Origin: Harmonia axyridis
Taxonomy: Eukaryota; Arthropoda; Insecta; Coleoptera; Coccinellidae
Direction: 5' to 3'
Length of the DNA: 64,000 bases
NCBI RefSeq assembly: GCF_914767665.1
Contig: NC_059508.1
Location: forward strand, 27,341,501 to 27,405,500
Below, in pieces: positions 31,351-45,900 of this stretch. Made by a program: the position numbers and the translations under genes. The notes beneath the pieces were generated by a model. The model searched no databases. It saw nothing but the letters and a program-made list of their open reading frames with translations, and was not told the origin of the DNA. The number at the start of each line of letters is the position of its first letter. Position 1 is the first letter of the stretch.

Positions 31351-34300
31351 AATCCTTGTAATAAACTGAAGCCTACCAAATATCAAAAATATTTTAAATT
31401 ATCGGATTTAAAAAATTCTTAATAAATACAATAAATTTTAAAAAATAAATTATAATTATAAAAACTTTATGTTAACAAATCTTTGTAACTATCGGATTTA
31501 AAAAATTCTTAATAAATACAATAATTTTTAAAAAATAAATTATAATTATAAAAACTTTGTGTTAACAAATCTTTGTAACTTCCTCCCGTCAAAAACGTCC
31601 CCTTAGATAATAACCAAACCTTAAACTTTTTAACTCTAAATTAAAAAATTTTCCCCCAAGGATTTACAAGTTATACCCTTAAATTTAGTGCTACCCTACT
31701 CACTAAATCCAATACTAAACAATATAAATTGTAACAATTCTTATTGCCGACTGTTATAGCTTTATTCAAATTTAATTTTAATAAAATAAATTTTGTAATA
31801 AACTGAAGCCTACCAAATATCAAAAATATTTTAAATTATCGGATTTAAAAAATTCTTAATAAATACAATAATTTTTAAAAAATAAATTATAATTATAAAA
31901 ACTTTATGTTAACAAATCTTTGTAACTTCCTCCCGTCAAAAACGTCCCCTTAGATAATAACCAAACCTTAAACTTTTTAACTCTAAATTAAAAAATTTTC
32001 CCCCAAGGATTTACAAGTTATACCCTTAAATTTAGTGCTACCCTACTCACTAAATCCAATACTAAACAATATAAATTGTAACAATTCTTATTGCCGACTG
32101 TTATAGCTTTATTCAAATTTAATTTTAATAAAATAAATTTTGTAATAAACTGAAGCCTACCAAATATCAAAAATATTTTAAATTATCGGATTTAAAAAAT
32201 TCTTGATAAATACAATAATTTTAAAAAAATAAATTATAATTTTATTATAAAATAAAATAATCAAAAATTAAATTTTTTAAAATTCAAAATAAATTTAAAT
32301 TTAAATTTATTAATTTAGTTCCCCCCGAAACTAAACATTTTCTATTTTTATTAAAATATTTAAATTAACCTATTCTAAAAATTTTCAAAATTATATAAAA
32401 ATCAAATTTTTGAAAAATGAAAAAAAAATTCCTCCCCTAATCATCAAAATTTTCAAAAATCCATAAATTTTGATAAATTTTTAACAATTTTTCACAAAAT
32501 TTTTAAACGAAATAACTTTATTACACTAACAAATAATTTTTTCAAAAAAAATTATTAGATAATTTCCATATCACAATTTTTAAAAATTATTTAAATTTAA
32601 ATTTCTAACAAAAAAATATAGATTTTTTTTTTATGAGCGATTTCCTTTTAAGCATTTATATAAAATTTTCAAAAATTACTCGAATTTTATGAAAATCCTA
32701 AATTTTTATACATAATTTTTTTAACTATGTAATAATTAAACTTAAAATAATTATAATTTAAATCAAAATATTGACATAATAACTTTACTTTACTAACAAA
32801 TCATTTTTTTACCCTTTAAGATCACTTTTTATCCAATAAATTGAAAATTATTCGAGACAACCAAAAAATAGACAAATTTAACCAAATATTTAAAAATTAC
32901 ATTTTTTTGTTAGATATTTTAATTTAAATTTTTTATGAAATCTTTATTAATTTTATTTTTCTAAATCTATTTTTCACGTAATTTTTAATAGATTTAGTTA
33001 AAATAAGAATAACTTCATTTTCATGATAAATACCATAATACTTTAGAAATAATATTTCTTAATGATAATTTAATTCATTAATACTTAGGTTTTTTTTTTT
33101 TTTTTCATTAATTTTGAATTTTTCATTAAAAATTAACTTTATTAATAACTAATAATTTTTAATATATTATTAATAATTATAGATTAATTATAATTTAATT
33201 CTTATATAAATAAAATGTTAATATTTTAATGTTAAATTAATTATTAATAATTTATACTCTTTATATATATATTATAAATATTATTAATATATAAAATATT
33301 TATTAATATAGAAATTCTCGAAATTCACCGTCGTTTTTATATACTGATTTACTTTATATATTCTTTCTCTTTTTTTCGGGAGTACTATTATATATCCCTT
33401 AAGATACCAATATTAAATCGGTTTTTATATATTTAAAAATGTTTATTTTAACTATTTAATTAAAATTAGCACCTAGAATATTACTAATGGTACTATCCAA
33501 TGTAAGATATATTTCGCCCTTATATATAAATAATTATATATTAATAAGTAATTATTAATTATTAAATATTATAGATATATATAAATAAATTCTTTAATTA
33601 AAAAGGCATAGGGTCCAAGAGAAAAACCCTATTAAAAGACAAAATTTAAATTAATACTGCTAATGAAGTATCGATTTTAGGCCATTTTTTTTTGCCCAAA
33701 TTTTGACCCAAAAAATGCAAAAAATTGCAAAATTTTGCATTTTTTTCGTTTTTTTTTGAAATTTTTCAAAAAATTTGATCTTTAAAATTGACATTATTGT
33801 CTAAAAAACAATTATAACACTTGGATATAAAAACCGATGTATGAGGAAATTCCTATTAGGGCGCCTGAAGAAAGGATCATTTTGATGAGATGAAACATGT
33901 GCAACCCACCCCTAGTTCCATCCCCGAAATTTTTGAAAAAAATGCCAAATTTCGTGAAATTTGATGAAATTTGGAAAAAATCTTCGGATTACAAAATTTT
34001 ACAGGGATCGATTATTTTTTATGTGAAAAAAGGATTTATCATAAAATCTCTTTTTCCAAACTATTTTGTTAGAAAAATCAACTTTTAGAAAAAATTCTTC
34101 TTCTAGTCTAACAGAAAATTTATTTTATAGAAAATTTAAACCTTTTCTGTGAAAATAAAATTGAAAGAATAATTTTTAATTACAAAATTTTTTGATTTTT
34201 AAATATAAATCCATTTATTCAAATTTTTGTAAATTGAATTCTATTGATCCCCCCCCATAGAATTCTTATACAAATTTATTAATAAGGTGATATTTAAAAA

Positions 34301-36247
34301 TTTTAAAAATTTAAAAGTCAGTTTCTTAGTTATTCAAAATCAAAAACTAATAATTTTAAAAACTTAAACGTTGATTGTTGGACTTAGCCTCAGGATTGGT
34401 TTAGAATATTGAAATTGATCCTGAAGTAGGACGATCAAAATCAACTCAAATTTATCGGGTTTGGTGTTGATTGTTGGACTTAGCCTCAGGATTGGTTTAG
34501 AATATTGAAATTGATCCTGAAGTAGGACGACCAAAATCAACTCAAATTTATCGGATTTGGTGCTGATTGTTGGACTTAGCCTCAGGATTAGTTTAGAATG
34601 TTGAAATTGATCCTGAAGTAGGACACCAAAATCAACTCAAATTTATCGGATTTGGTGTTGATTGTTGGACTTAGCCTCAGGATTGGTTTAGAATATTGGA
34701 ATTGATCCTGAAGTAGGACGACCAAAATCAACTCAAATTTATCGGGTTTGGTGTTGATTGTTGGACTTAGCCTCAGGATTGGTTTAGAATGTTGAAATTG
34801 ATCCTGAAGTAGGGCACCAAAATCAACTCAAATTTATCGGATTTGGTGTTGATTGTTGGACTTAGTCTCAGGATTGGTTTAGAATGTTGAAATTGATCCT
34901 GAAGTAGGACGACTAAAATCAACTCAAATTTATCGGGTTTGGTGTTGATTGTTGGACTTAGCCTCAGGATTGGTTTAGAATGTTGAAATTGATCCTGAAG
35001 TAGGGCACCAAAATCAACTCAAATTTATCGGATTTGGTATTGATTGTTGGGCTTAGCCTCAGGATTGGTTTAGAATGTTGAAATTGATCCTGAAGTAGGG
35101 CACCAAAATCAACTCAAATTTATCGGATTTGGTGCTGATTGTTGGACTTAGCCTCAGGGTTAGTTTAGAATGTTGAAATTGATCCTGAAGTAGGACGACC
35201 AAAATCAACTCAAATTTATCGGGTTTGGTGTTGATTGTTGGGCTTAGCCTCAGGATTGGTTTAGAATATTGAAATTGATCCTGAAGTAGGGCACCAAAAT
35301 CAACTCAAATTTATCGGATTTGGTGTTGATTGTTGGACTTAGCCTCAGGATTGGTTTAGAATATTGAAATTGATCCTGAAGTAGGACGACCAAAATCAAC
35401 TCAAATTTATCGGATTTGGTGTTGATTGTTGGACTTAGCCTCAGGATTGGTTTAGAATGTTGAAATTGACCCTGAAGTAGGGCACCAAAATCAACTCAAA
35501 TTTATCGGATTTGGTGTTAATTGTTGGGCTTTGTCTCAGGATTGGTTTAGAATGTTGAAATTGATCCTGAAGTAGGACACCAAAATCAACTCAAATTTAT
35601 CGGATTTGGTGCTGATTGTTGGACTTAGCCTCAGGATTAGTTTAGAATGTTGAAATTGATCCTGAAGTAGGACGACCAAAATCAACTCAAATTTATCGGA
35701 TTTGGTGTTGATTGTTGGGCTTAGCCTCAGGATTGGTTTAGAATATTGAAATTGATCCTGAAGTAGGGCACCAAAATCAACTCAAATTTATCGGGTTTGG
35801 TGTTGATTGTTGGACTTAGCCTCAGGATTAGTTTAGAATGTTGAAATTGATCCTGAAGTAGGGCACCAAAATCAACTCAAATTTATCGGATTTGGTATTG
35901 ATTGTTGGGCTTAGTCTCAGGATTGGTTTAGAATGTTGAAATTGATCCTGAAGTAGGACGATCAAAATCAACTCAAATTTATCGGATTTGGTGTTGATTG
36001 TTGGACTTAGCCTCAGGATTGGTTTAGAATGTTGAAATTGATCCTGAAGTAGGACGACCAAAATCAACTCAAATTTATCGAATATATTTATATAAATAAT
36101 CCTATTTTATAGGATTTTTTACTTTGTGAATTAATTTTTGTACACTTAAATTAATGAAAATTTAATAGTTTTTATTTAAGGTTAAAATATTAAATTTTAA
36201 ATTTAACTTAATAAGTTAAATTTTTAATTGTTAATTTTTTTTTGTAA
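31351..36247. other. Mitochondrial control region, NUMT copy B (truncated and rearranged)
   Basis: Starts with a partial 347-bp repeat, then jumps at about 31488 (CTTTGTAACT joined to ATCGGATTTA) into another partial copy, followed by two complete copies. The rest follows block A, with private changes such as GAAGTATCG at about 33665 and TTTGTCTCAGG at about 35530. Confidence 0.85.
34372..36080. repeat. 96-bp tandem repeat, eighteen copies (block B)
   Basis: One unit (95 bp) fewer than in A, C and D. The loss lies near 35570, where a GGGCACC unit is absent. Confidence 0.92.
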
Positions 36248-36316
36248 TTATATTCAATAAAATTAAATTATTTCTTAGAGTTTCAAAAACTCTTGTACAT
36301 CTTATACTAGAATATA
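36248..36316 (-). tRNA. trnQ: trnQ, NUMT copy B
   Basis: Same stems and TTG anticodon as copy A. No change noticed. Confidence 0.88.
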
Positions 36317-36379
36317 AAGATAAGCTAAAGAAGCTGATGGGTTCATACCCCATTTATAAAGGTATACCCCTTTTCTTTA
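36316..36379 (+). tRNA. trnM: trnM, NUMT copy B
   Basis: Same CAT anticodon arm and the same T-T mismatch in the acceptor stem as copy A. Confidence 0.88.
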
Positions 36380-36381
36380 TA

Positions 36382-37386
36382 ATTAAAACTATAAAATTAA
36401 TATTTTTAATTTTAATAATAAGAGGAACTCTTATTTCTATTTCTGCTTATTCATGAATTAATATCTGGATTGGTTTAGAATTAAACCTCTTAGCTTTTAT
36501 TCCTATTATAAATTTAGATAATTTTAAGTATTCTTCTGAATCCTCCTTGAAATATTTTTTAGTTCAAGTTTCTGCATCAATTCTAGTTTTATTTTCTTTT
36601 TTAAATTCATTTATTTTAATCAATTCTATCGAGCAATTAATACCTACTTCTATATTTTTGTTTAACAGAGCTATCCTTATAAAAATAGGAGCAGCCCCTT
36701 TTCACTTTTGATACCCAGAAGTCCTAGAAGGACTAAGATGAGCTAATGCATTATTATTAATAACTTGACAAAAAATTGCCCCAATAATTTTAATTATATA
36801 TAATTTTAAATTAAACCTATTCTTTATTTTGATTATTTTGATATGTATAACCTTAGGGAGTGTAAAAACATGGAACCAAACCAGATTAAAAAAAATTCTT
36901 GCCTTATCTTCCATTAACCATATTGGTTGAATATTAAGAATAATAATATTAAATCAATCCTTATGAATATTATACTTTTTAATTTATACTTTTATTTCTT
37001 TAAATATAATCTTAATTTTTAATAAATATAAAATCTTTAACATTAAAGATCTTATAAATAATATGAATTACAATAAAACTTTAAAATTCTATTTTTTTTT
37101 AAATTTCTTTTCTCTAGGAGGAATCCCCCCTTTTTTAGGATTTTTTCCTAAGTGACTAATTCTAAAAACTTTAATTGAAAATCACTTTTATTTTCTATCT
37201 TTTATAATAATTTTTATTACTTTAATTTGTATATATATTTATATACGCTTAATACTTCAATCTTTAATAATAAAATTAAATGAAAATAAAAAATTTAATT
37301 ATATTAACTCTTACTATGTAATTTTTTTAAATTGAGTGAATATTTACGGATTAATCATTTTTACTGTAATTTTTAGAATTTATTAA
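36382..37386 (+). pseudogene. nad2: nad2, complete NUMT copy B
   Basis: 334 codons open in the invertebrate mitochondrial code, ATT to TAA. No difference from copy A was noticed by eye. Confidence 0.9.
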
Positions 37387-37447
37387 GGATTTAAGTTAAA
37401 TAAACTAGTAACCTTCAAAGTTAAAAATAGAATTATTCTAAGCCTTA
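37385..37447 (+). tRNA. trnW: trnW, NUMT copy B
   Basis: TCA anticodon. Overlaps nad2 and trnC as in copy A. Confidence 0.86.
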
Positions 37448-37502
37448 GAATAATATTCACCTATAAATTTGCAATTTATAATCATAATTGAATATAAGGC
37501 TT
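37439..37502 (-). tRNA. trnC: trnC, NUMT copy B
   Basis: GCA anticodon and perfect acceptor stem retained. Confidence 0.88.
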
Positions 37503-37504
37503 AA

Positions 37505-37561
37505 TAAAGGAGAAAACTCATAATTAAATTTACAATTTAACGCTTTAATTCAGCCACTTTA
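37505..37561 (-). tRNA. trnY: trnY, NUMT copy B
   Basis: GTA anticodon retained. Ends approximate. Confidence 0.8.
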
Positions 37562-38660
37562 TCGAATAAATGATTATTTTCTACTAATCATAAAGATATT
37601 GGAACATTATACTTTTTATTTGGAATATGGGCAGGAATAGTAGGAACATCGTTAAGTATTTTAATTCGGTTAGAATTAGGAACTAGAGGAAGATTAATTG
37701 GAAACGACCAAATTTATAATATAATTGTTACAGCTCATGCTTTCATTATAATTTTCTTTATAGTAATACCTATTATAATTGGGGGTTTTGGAAATTGATT
37801 AGTTCCTTTAATAATTGGAGCTCCTGATATAGCATTTCCACGATTAAATAACATAAGATTTTGACTTTTACCCCCTGCTTTAACTCTTTTAATTTTAAGA
37901 ACAATTGTAGAAATAGGGGCAGGAACAGAATGAACTGTTTACCCTCCTCTTTCTTCTAATTTAACACATAACGGGCCTTCAGTAGATTTAGTGATTTTTA
38001 GTTTACATTTAGCAGGAATTTCCTCAATTTTAGGTGCAGTAAATTTCATTTCAACTATTATAAATATACGTCCATTTGGTATAATACTTGATAAAACTCC
38101 TTTATTTGTATGATCTGTTCTTATTACAGCAATTCTTTTATTACTATCACTACCAGTTCTTGCAGGAGCAATTACTATACTATTAACTGACCGAAACTTA
38201 AATTCTTCTTTTTTTGATCCAACCGGTGGGGGAGACCCAATTTTATACCAACATTTATTTTGATTTTTTGGCCATCCTGAAGTTTATATTTTAATTCTCC
38301 CAGGATTTGGTATAATTTCCCATATTATTACACAAGAAAGAGGGAAAAAAATTGCCTTTGGTTCTTTAGGAATAATTTATGCTATATTAGCTATTGGACT
38401 TCTAGGATTTGTAGTATGAGCTCATCACATATTTACAGTGGGAATAGATGTTGATACTCGAGCTTATTTTACTTCAGCTACTATAATTATTGCAGTACCC
38501 ACTGGAATTAAAATTTTTTCTTGATTAGCAACTTTACATGGAATACAATTTTACTATACACCTTCAATTTTATGAACCCTGGGATTTTTATTTTTATTTA
38601 CAATTGGTGGATTAACAGGAGTAATTTTAGCTAACTCTTCCATAGATATTATTTTACATG
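37562..38660 (+). pseudogene. cox1: cox1, 5' 72%, NUMT copy B
   Basis: Open in the mitochondrial code from TCG to the satellite join, truncated at the same base as the other copies. Contains the whole standard barcode region without stops. Confidence 0.92.
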
Positions 38661-41600
38661 GATAATTCTTCATTAAACAAAAAGAAGGGAATAAGAACAG
38701 TCCCTTATACCAAAGTGGTTTCCTTAGACACGTGTGTCAAGCTTTCGTCCCTGTGTAATACGATGAAAAGAGTTAGAATGAGAAACATTGAAGGAAATAA
38801 CAAACAAATGAAATCAACAACAGAAGTCAGTCGTGCATTTGTGGTTACAGCAGCAATTGACCTCACTACGTGGGAGATTATACCTGCGTGTCATCCGAGT
38901 CCAAGAAAATCAACAATGCGGAATGGCTTACTTGGATAATTGATCATTATACAGTAAGAAGGGAATATGAACTGTCCCTTATACCAATGTGGTTTCCATA
39001 GACACGTGTGTCAAGCTTTCGTCCCTGTGTAATACGATGAAAAGAGTTAGAATGAGAAACATTGAAGGAAATAACAAACAAATGAAATCAACAACAGAAG
39101 TCAGTCGTGCATTTGTGGTTACAGCAGCAATTAACCTTACCACGTGGGCGATTATAGCTACCTGCGTGACATCAAAGTCTAAGAAAATCAACAATGTGGA
39201 ATGGCTTACTTGGATAATTGTTCATTAAACAAAAAGAAGGGAATAAGAACAGTCCCTTATACCAAAGTGGTTTCCTTAGACACGTGTGTCAAGCTTTCGT
39301 CCCTGTGTAATACGATGAAAAGAGTTAGAATGAGAAACATTGAAGGAAATAACAAACAAATGAAATCAACAACAGAAGTCAGTCGTGCATTTGTGGTTAC
39401 AGCAGCAATTAACCTTACCACGTGGGCGATTATAGCTACCTGCGTGACATCAAAGTCTAAGAAAATCAACAATGTGGAATGGCTTACTTGGATAATTGTT
39501 CATTAAACAAAAAGAAGGGAATAAGAACAGTCCCTTATACCAAAGTGGTTTCCTCAGACACGTATGTCAATCTTTCTTCCCTGTGCAATACGATGAAAAT
39601 TGTTAGAATGAGAAACATAGATGGAAATAACAAACAAATGAAATCAACAACAGAAGTCAGTCGTGCATTTGTGGTTACAGCAGCAATTGACCTTACCACG
39701 TGGTAGATTATAGCTACCTGCGTGACATCCGAGTCCAAGAAAATCAACAATGTGGAATGGCTTACTTGGATAATTGTTCATTGAACAAAAAGAAGGGAAT
39801 AAGAACAGTCCCTTATACCAAAGTGGTTTCCTTAGACACGTGTGTCAAGCTTTCGTCCCTGTGCAATACGATGAAAAGAGTTAGGATGAGAAACATTGAA
39901 GGAAATAACAAACAAATGAAATCAACAACAGAAGTCAGTCGTGCATTTGTGGTTACAGCAGCAATTGACCTCACCACGTGGGAGATTATACCTGCGTGTC
40001 ATCCGAGTCCAAGAAAATCAACAATGTGGAATGGCTTACTTGGATAATTGATCATTATACAGAAAGAAGGGAATAAGAACAGTCCCTTATACCAAAGTGG
40101 TTTCCTTAGACACGTGTGTCAAGCTTTCGTCCCTGTGTAATACGATGAAAAGAGTTAGAATGGGAAACATTGAAGGAAATAACAAACAAATGAAATCAAC
40201 AACAGAAGTCAGTCGTGCATTTGTGGTTACAGCAGCAATTGACCTCACTACGTGGGAGATTATACCTGCGTGTCATCCGAGTCCAAGAAAATCAACAATG
40301 CGGAATGGCTTACTTGGATGATTGATCATTATACAGTAAGAAGGGAATAAGAACTGTCCCTTATACCAATGTGGTTTCCATAGACACGTGTGTCAAGCTT
40401 TCGTCCCTGTGCAATACGATGAGAAGTGTTAGAATGAGAAACATTGAAGGAAATAACAAACAAATGAAATCAACAACAGAAGTCAGCCGTCCAATTGTGG
40501 TTACAGCAGCAATTGACCTTACCACGTGGGAGATTATAGCTACCCGCGTGTCATCCGAGTCCAAGAAACTCAACAATGTGGAATGGCTTACTTGGATAAT
40601 TGTTTATTAAACAAAAAGAAGGGAATAAGAACAGTCCCTTTCACCAATGTGATTTCCTTAGACACGTGTGTCAAGCTTTCGTCCCTGTGCAATACGATGA
40701 AAAGAGTTAGAATGAGAAACATTGAAGGAAATAACAAACAAATGAAATCAAAAATAGAAGTCAGTCGTGCTTTTGTGGTTACAGCAGCAATTAACCTTAC
40801 CACGTGGGCGATTATAGCTATCTGCGTGACATCAGAGTCTAAGAAAATCAACAATGTGGAATGGCTTACTTGGATAATGGTTCATTAAACAAAAAGAAGG
40901 GAATAAGAACAGTCCCTTATACCAAAGTGGTTTCCTCAGACACGTATGTCAATCTTTCTTCCCTGTGCAATACGATGAAAAGTGTTTGAATGAGAAACAT
41001 AGATGGAAATAACAAACAAATGAAATCAACAACAGAAGTCAGTCGTGCATTTGTGGTTACAGCAGCAATTGACCTTACCACGTGGTAGATTATAGCTACC
41101 TGCGTGACATCCAAGTCCAAGAAAATCAACAATGTGGAATGGCTTACTTGGATAATTGTTCATTGAACAAAAAGAAGGGAATAAGAACAGTCCCTTATAC
41201 CAAAGTGGTTTCCTTAGACACGTGTGTCAAGCTTTTGTCCCTGTGCAATACGATGAAAAGAGTTAGGATGAGAAACATTGAAGGAAATAACAAACAAATG
41301 AAATCAACAACAGAAGTCAGTCGTGCATTTGTGGTTACAGCAGCAATTGACCTCACCACGTGGGAGATTATACCTGCGTGTCATCCTCGTCCAAGAAAAT
41401 CAACTATGTGGAATGGCTTACTTGGATAATTGATCATTATACAGAAAGAAGGGAATAAGAACAGTCCCTTATACCAAAGTGATTTCCTTAGACACGTGTG
41501 TCAAGCTTTCGTCCCTGTGTAATACGATGAAAAGAGTTAGAATGAGAAACATTGGAGGAAATAACAAACAAATGAAATCAACAACAGAAGTCAGTCGTGC

Positions 41601-42065
41601 ATTTGTGGTTACAGCAGCAATTGACCTTACCACGTGGAAGATTATAGCTACCTGCGTGACATCCGAGTCCAAGAAAATCAACAATGTGGAATGGCTTACT
41701 TGGATAATTCTTCATTAAACAAAAAGAAGGGAATAAGAACAGTCCCTTATACCAAAGTGGTTTCCTTAGACACGTGTGTCAAGCTTTCGTCCCTGTGTAA
41801 TACGATGAAAAGAGTTAGAATGAGAAACATTGAAGGAAATAACAAACAAATGAAATCAACAACAGAAGTCAGTCGTGCATTTGTGGTTACAGCAGCAATT
41901 GACCTCACTACGTGGGAGATTATACCTGCGTGTCATCCGAGTCCAAGAAAATCAACAATGCGGAATGGCTTACTTGGATAATTGATCATTATACAGTAAG
42001 AAGGGAATGAGAACTGTCCCTTATACCAATGTGGTTTCCATAGACACGTGTGTCAAGCTTTCGTC
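38661..42065. repeat. Satellite array between blocks B and C
   Basis: 3,405 bp, about 12.3 monomers, in the same order of variants as 50487-53887. Starts with the 363-bp segment (38661-39023) and ends with it (41703-42065). Two consecutive monomers near 38989-39506 are nearly identical, unlike the matching place in the other arrays, suggesting local gene conversion. Confidence 0.95.
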
Positions 42066-42932
42066 ACTTTCCAGTAAATCTACTATGTTACGACTTATTC
42101 CATATTAGATGAAAGCGACGGGCAATATGTGCATATTTTAGTACTAAATCATTAAAAATAAAAATATTTAATTACAATCAAATCCAATTTCATAAAACTT
42201 TTAAAATATATAAATCCATAAATATAATTTAATGTAACCCATTTCTACTTTAATATAAACTTCACCTTGATCTGATTTAAATTTTTAAAAAATATCTAAA
42301 TATTAATTTCTAAAAAAATATTTAACAACGACGATATAAAAGTTTCTAACTAAAGTAATTTTAATCGTGGATTATCGTTTATAGAACAGGTTCCTCTGAA
42401 AAGTAAAAATACCGCCAAATCATTTAGCTTTAAAGAACTTAACTATTAATCACTTAACTTTATAATTTACTTAATTAATAATAGGGTATCTAATCCTAGT
42501 TTATTATAATAATTTCTTAACCTCATAAAAACATAATTAAAAATATTAATAAATTAAAATTTCACCTTAAAACTTAAAATTTCTTTTTTAATTTTCAATT
42601 CTATTAATTAAAGCTAATAAATATATATTATATTTTTTGTATAACCGCTGCTGCTGGCACAAAAATTGCAAATACTAAATCTTATCACTAATTCTAAATT
42701 TTTTTAATAATTAAAAATATACACTACTAATTTATTAAATTTAAAACAATATTCATATAAATCTTGAATGAATATATATATCTAATACCATAATCAAATA
42801 TCTAATTAACTAAAACCCAAAAAAGACTACATTTAGTTAAAATTTATTTCAAACAAAAAAAAATTAACTTTATTTAGAAATAATAATAATTAAATTAAAT
42901 TTAAAAAATTAAATTATTAAAACTAATAATTT
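42066..42932 (-). rRNA. rrnS: rrnS (mitochondrial 12S rRNA), NUMT copy C
   Basis: Same three conserved landmarks as copy A. One substitution was noticed (TTTTCAATTC near 42595 where A reads TTTTTAATTC), shared with copy D. The 5' end is estimated. Confidence 0.88.
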
Positions 42933-45900
42933 TAAAAACTTTATGTTAACAAATCTTTGTAACTTCCTCCCGTCAAAAACGTCCCCTTAGATAATAACCA
43001 AACCTTAAACTTTTTAACTCTAAATTAAAAAATTTTCCCCCAAGGATTTACAAGTTATACCCTTAAATTTAGTGCTACCCTACTCACTAAATCCAAAACT
43101 AAACAATATAAATTGTAACAATTCTTATTGCCGACTGTTATAGCTTTATTTAAATTTAATTTTAATAAAATAAATTTTGTAATAAACTGAAGCCTACCAA
43201 ATATCAAAAATATTTTAAATTATCGGATTTAAAAAATTCTTAATAAATACAATAATTTTTAAAAAATAAATTATAATTATAAAAACTTTATGTTAACAAA
43301 TCTTTGTAACTTCCTCCCGTCAAAAACGTCCCCTTAGATAATAACCAAACCTTAAACTTTTTAACTCTAAATTAAAAAATTTTCCCCCAAGGATTTACAA
43401 GTTATACCCTTAAATTTAGTGCTACCCTACTCACTAAATCCAATACTAAACAATATAAATTGTAACAATTCTTATTGCCGACTGTTATAGCTTTATTCAA
43501 ATTTAATTTTAATAAAATAAATTTTGTAATAAACTGAAGCCTACCAAATATCAAAAATATTTTAAATTATCGGATTTAAAAAATTCTTAATAAATACAAT
43601 AATTTTTAAAAAATAAATTATAATTATAAAAACTTTATGTTAACAAATCTTTGTAACTTCCTCCCGTCAAAAACGTCCCCTTAGATAATAACCAAACCTT
43701 AAACTTTTTAACTCTAAATTAAAAAATTTTCCCCCAAGGATTTACAAGTTATACCCTTAAATTTAGTGCTACCCTACTCACTAAATCCAATACTAAACAA
43801 TATAAATTGTAACAATTCTTATTGCCGACTGTTATAGCTTTATTCAAATTTAATTTTAATAAAATAAATTTTGTAATAAACTGAAGCCTACCAAATATCA
43901 AAAATATTTTAAATTATCGGATTTAAAAAATTCTTGATAAATACAATAATTTTAAAAAAATAAATTATAATTTTATTATAAAATAAAATAATCAAAAATT
44001 AAATTTTTTAAAATTCAAAATAAATTTAAATTTAAATTTATTAATTTAGTTCCCCCCGAAACTAAACATTTTCTATTTTTATTAAAATATTTAAATTAAC
44101 CTATTCTAAAAATTTTCAAAATTATATAAAAATCAAATTTTTGAAAAATGAAAAAAAAATTCCTCCCCTAATCATCAAAATTTTCAAAAATCCATAAATT
44201 TTGATAAATTTTTAACAATTTTTCACAAAATTTTTAAACGAAATAACTTTATTACACTAACAAATAATTTTTTCAAAAAAAATTATTAGATAATTTCCAT
44301 ATCACAATTTTTAAAAATTATTTAAATTTAAATTTCTAACAAAAAAATATAGATTTTTTTTTTATGAGCGATTTCCTTTTAAGCATTTATATAAAATTTT
44401 CAAAAATTACTCGAATTTTATGAGAATCCTAAATTTTTATACATAATTTTTTTAACTATGTAATAATTAAACTTAAAATAATTATAATTTAAATCAAAAT
44501 ATTGACATAATAACTTTACTTTACTAACAAATCATTTTTTTACCCTTTAAGATCACTTTTTATCCAATAAATTAAAAATTATTCGAGACAACCAAAAAAT
44601 AGACAAATTTAACCAAATATTTAAAAATTACATTTTTTTGTTAGATATTTTAATTTAAATTTTTTATGAAATCTTTATTAATTTTATTTTTCTAAATCTA
44701 TTTTTCACGTAATTTTTAATAGATTTAGTTAAAATAAGAATGACTTCATTTTCATGATAAATACCATAATACTTTAGAAATAATATTTCTTAATGATAAT
44801 TTAATTCATTAATACTTAGGTTTTTTTTTTTTTTTTCATTAATTTTGAATTTTTCATTAAAAATTAACTTTATTAATAACTAATAATTTTTAATATATTA
44901 TTAATAATTATAGATTAATTATAATTTAATTCTTATATAAATAAAATGTTAATATTTTAATGTTAAATTAATTATTAATAATTTATACTCTTTATATATA
45001 TATTATAAATATTATTAATATATAAAATATTTATTAATATAGAAATTCTCGAAATTCACCGTCGTTTTTATATACTGATTTACTTTATATATTCTTTCTC
45101 TTTTTTTCGGGAGTACTATTATATATCCCTTAAGATACCAATATTAAATCGGTTTTTATATATTTAAAAATGTTTATTTTAACTATTTAATTAAAATTAG
45201 CACCTAGAATATTACTAATGGTACTATCCAATGTAAGATATATTTCGCCCTTATATATAAATAATTATATATTAATAAGTAATTATTAATTATTAAATAT
45301 TATAGATATATATAAATAAATTCTTTAATTAAAAAGGCATAGGGTCCAAGAGAAAAACCCTATTAAAAGACAAAATTTAAATTAATACTGCTAATAAAGT
45401 ATCGATTTTGGGCCATTTTTTTTTGCCCAAATTTTGACCCAAAAAATGCAAAAAATTGCAAAATTTTGCATTTTTTTCGTTTTTTTTGGAAATTTTTCAA
45501 AAAATTTGATCTTTAAAATTGACATTATTGTCTAAAAAACAATTATAACACTTGGATATAAAAACCAATGTATGAGGAAATTCCTATTCGGGCGCCTGAA
45601 GAAAGGATCATTTTGATGAGATGAAACATGTGCAACCCACCCCTAGTTCCATCCCCGAAATTTTTGAAAAAAATGCCAAATTTCGTGAAATTTGATGAAA
45701 TTTGGAAAAAATCTTCGGATTACAAAATTTTACAGGGATCGATTATTTTTTATGTGAAAAAAGGATTTATCATAAAATTTCTTTTTCCAAACTATTTTGT
45801 TAGAAAAATCAACTTTTAAAAAAAATTCTTCTTCTAGTCTAACAGAAAATTTATTTTATAGAAAATTTAAACCTTTTCTGTGAAAATAAAATTGAAAGAA

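Larger units (their letters stand above)
31351..38660 (+). other. NUMT block B, 5'-truncated
   Basis: Begins inside the control-region repeat after a short unmatched AATCC, so rrnS and the first part of the control region are missing. From trnQ to the cox1 break it lies at a constant offset of 29,116 from block A. Its right join to the satellite is the same as in A, C and D, while the left join is unique. Confidence 0.92.
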
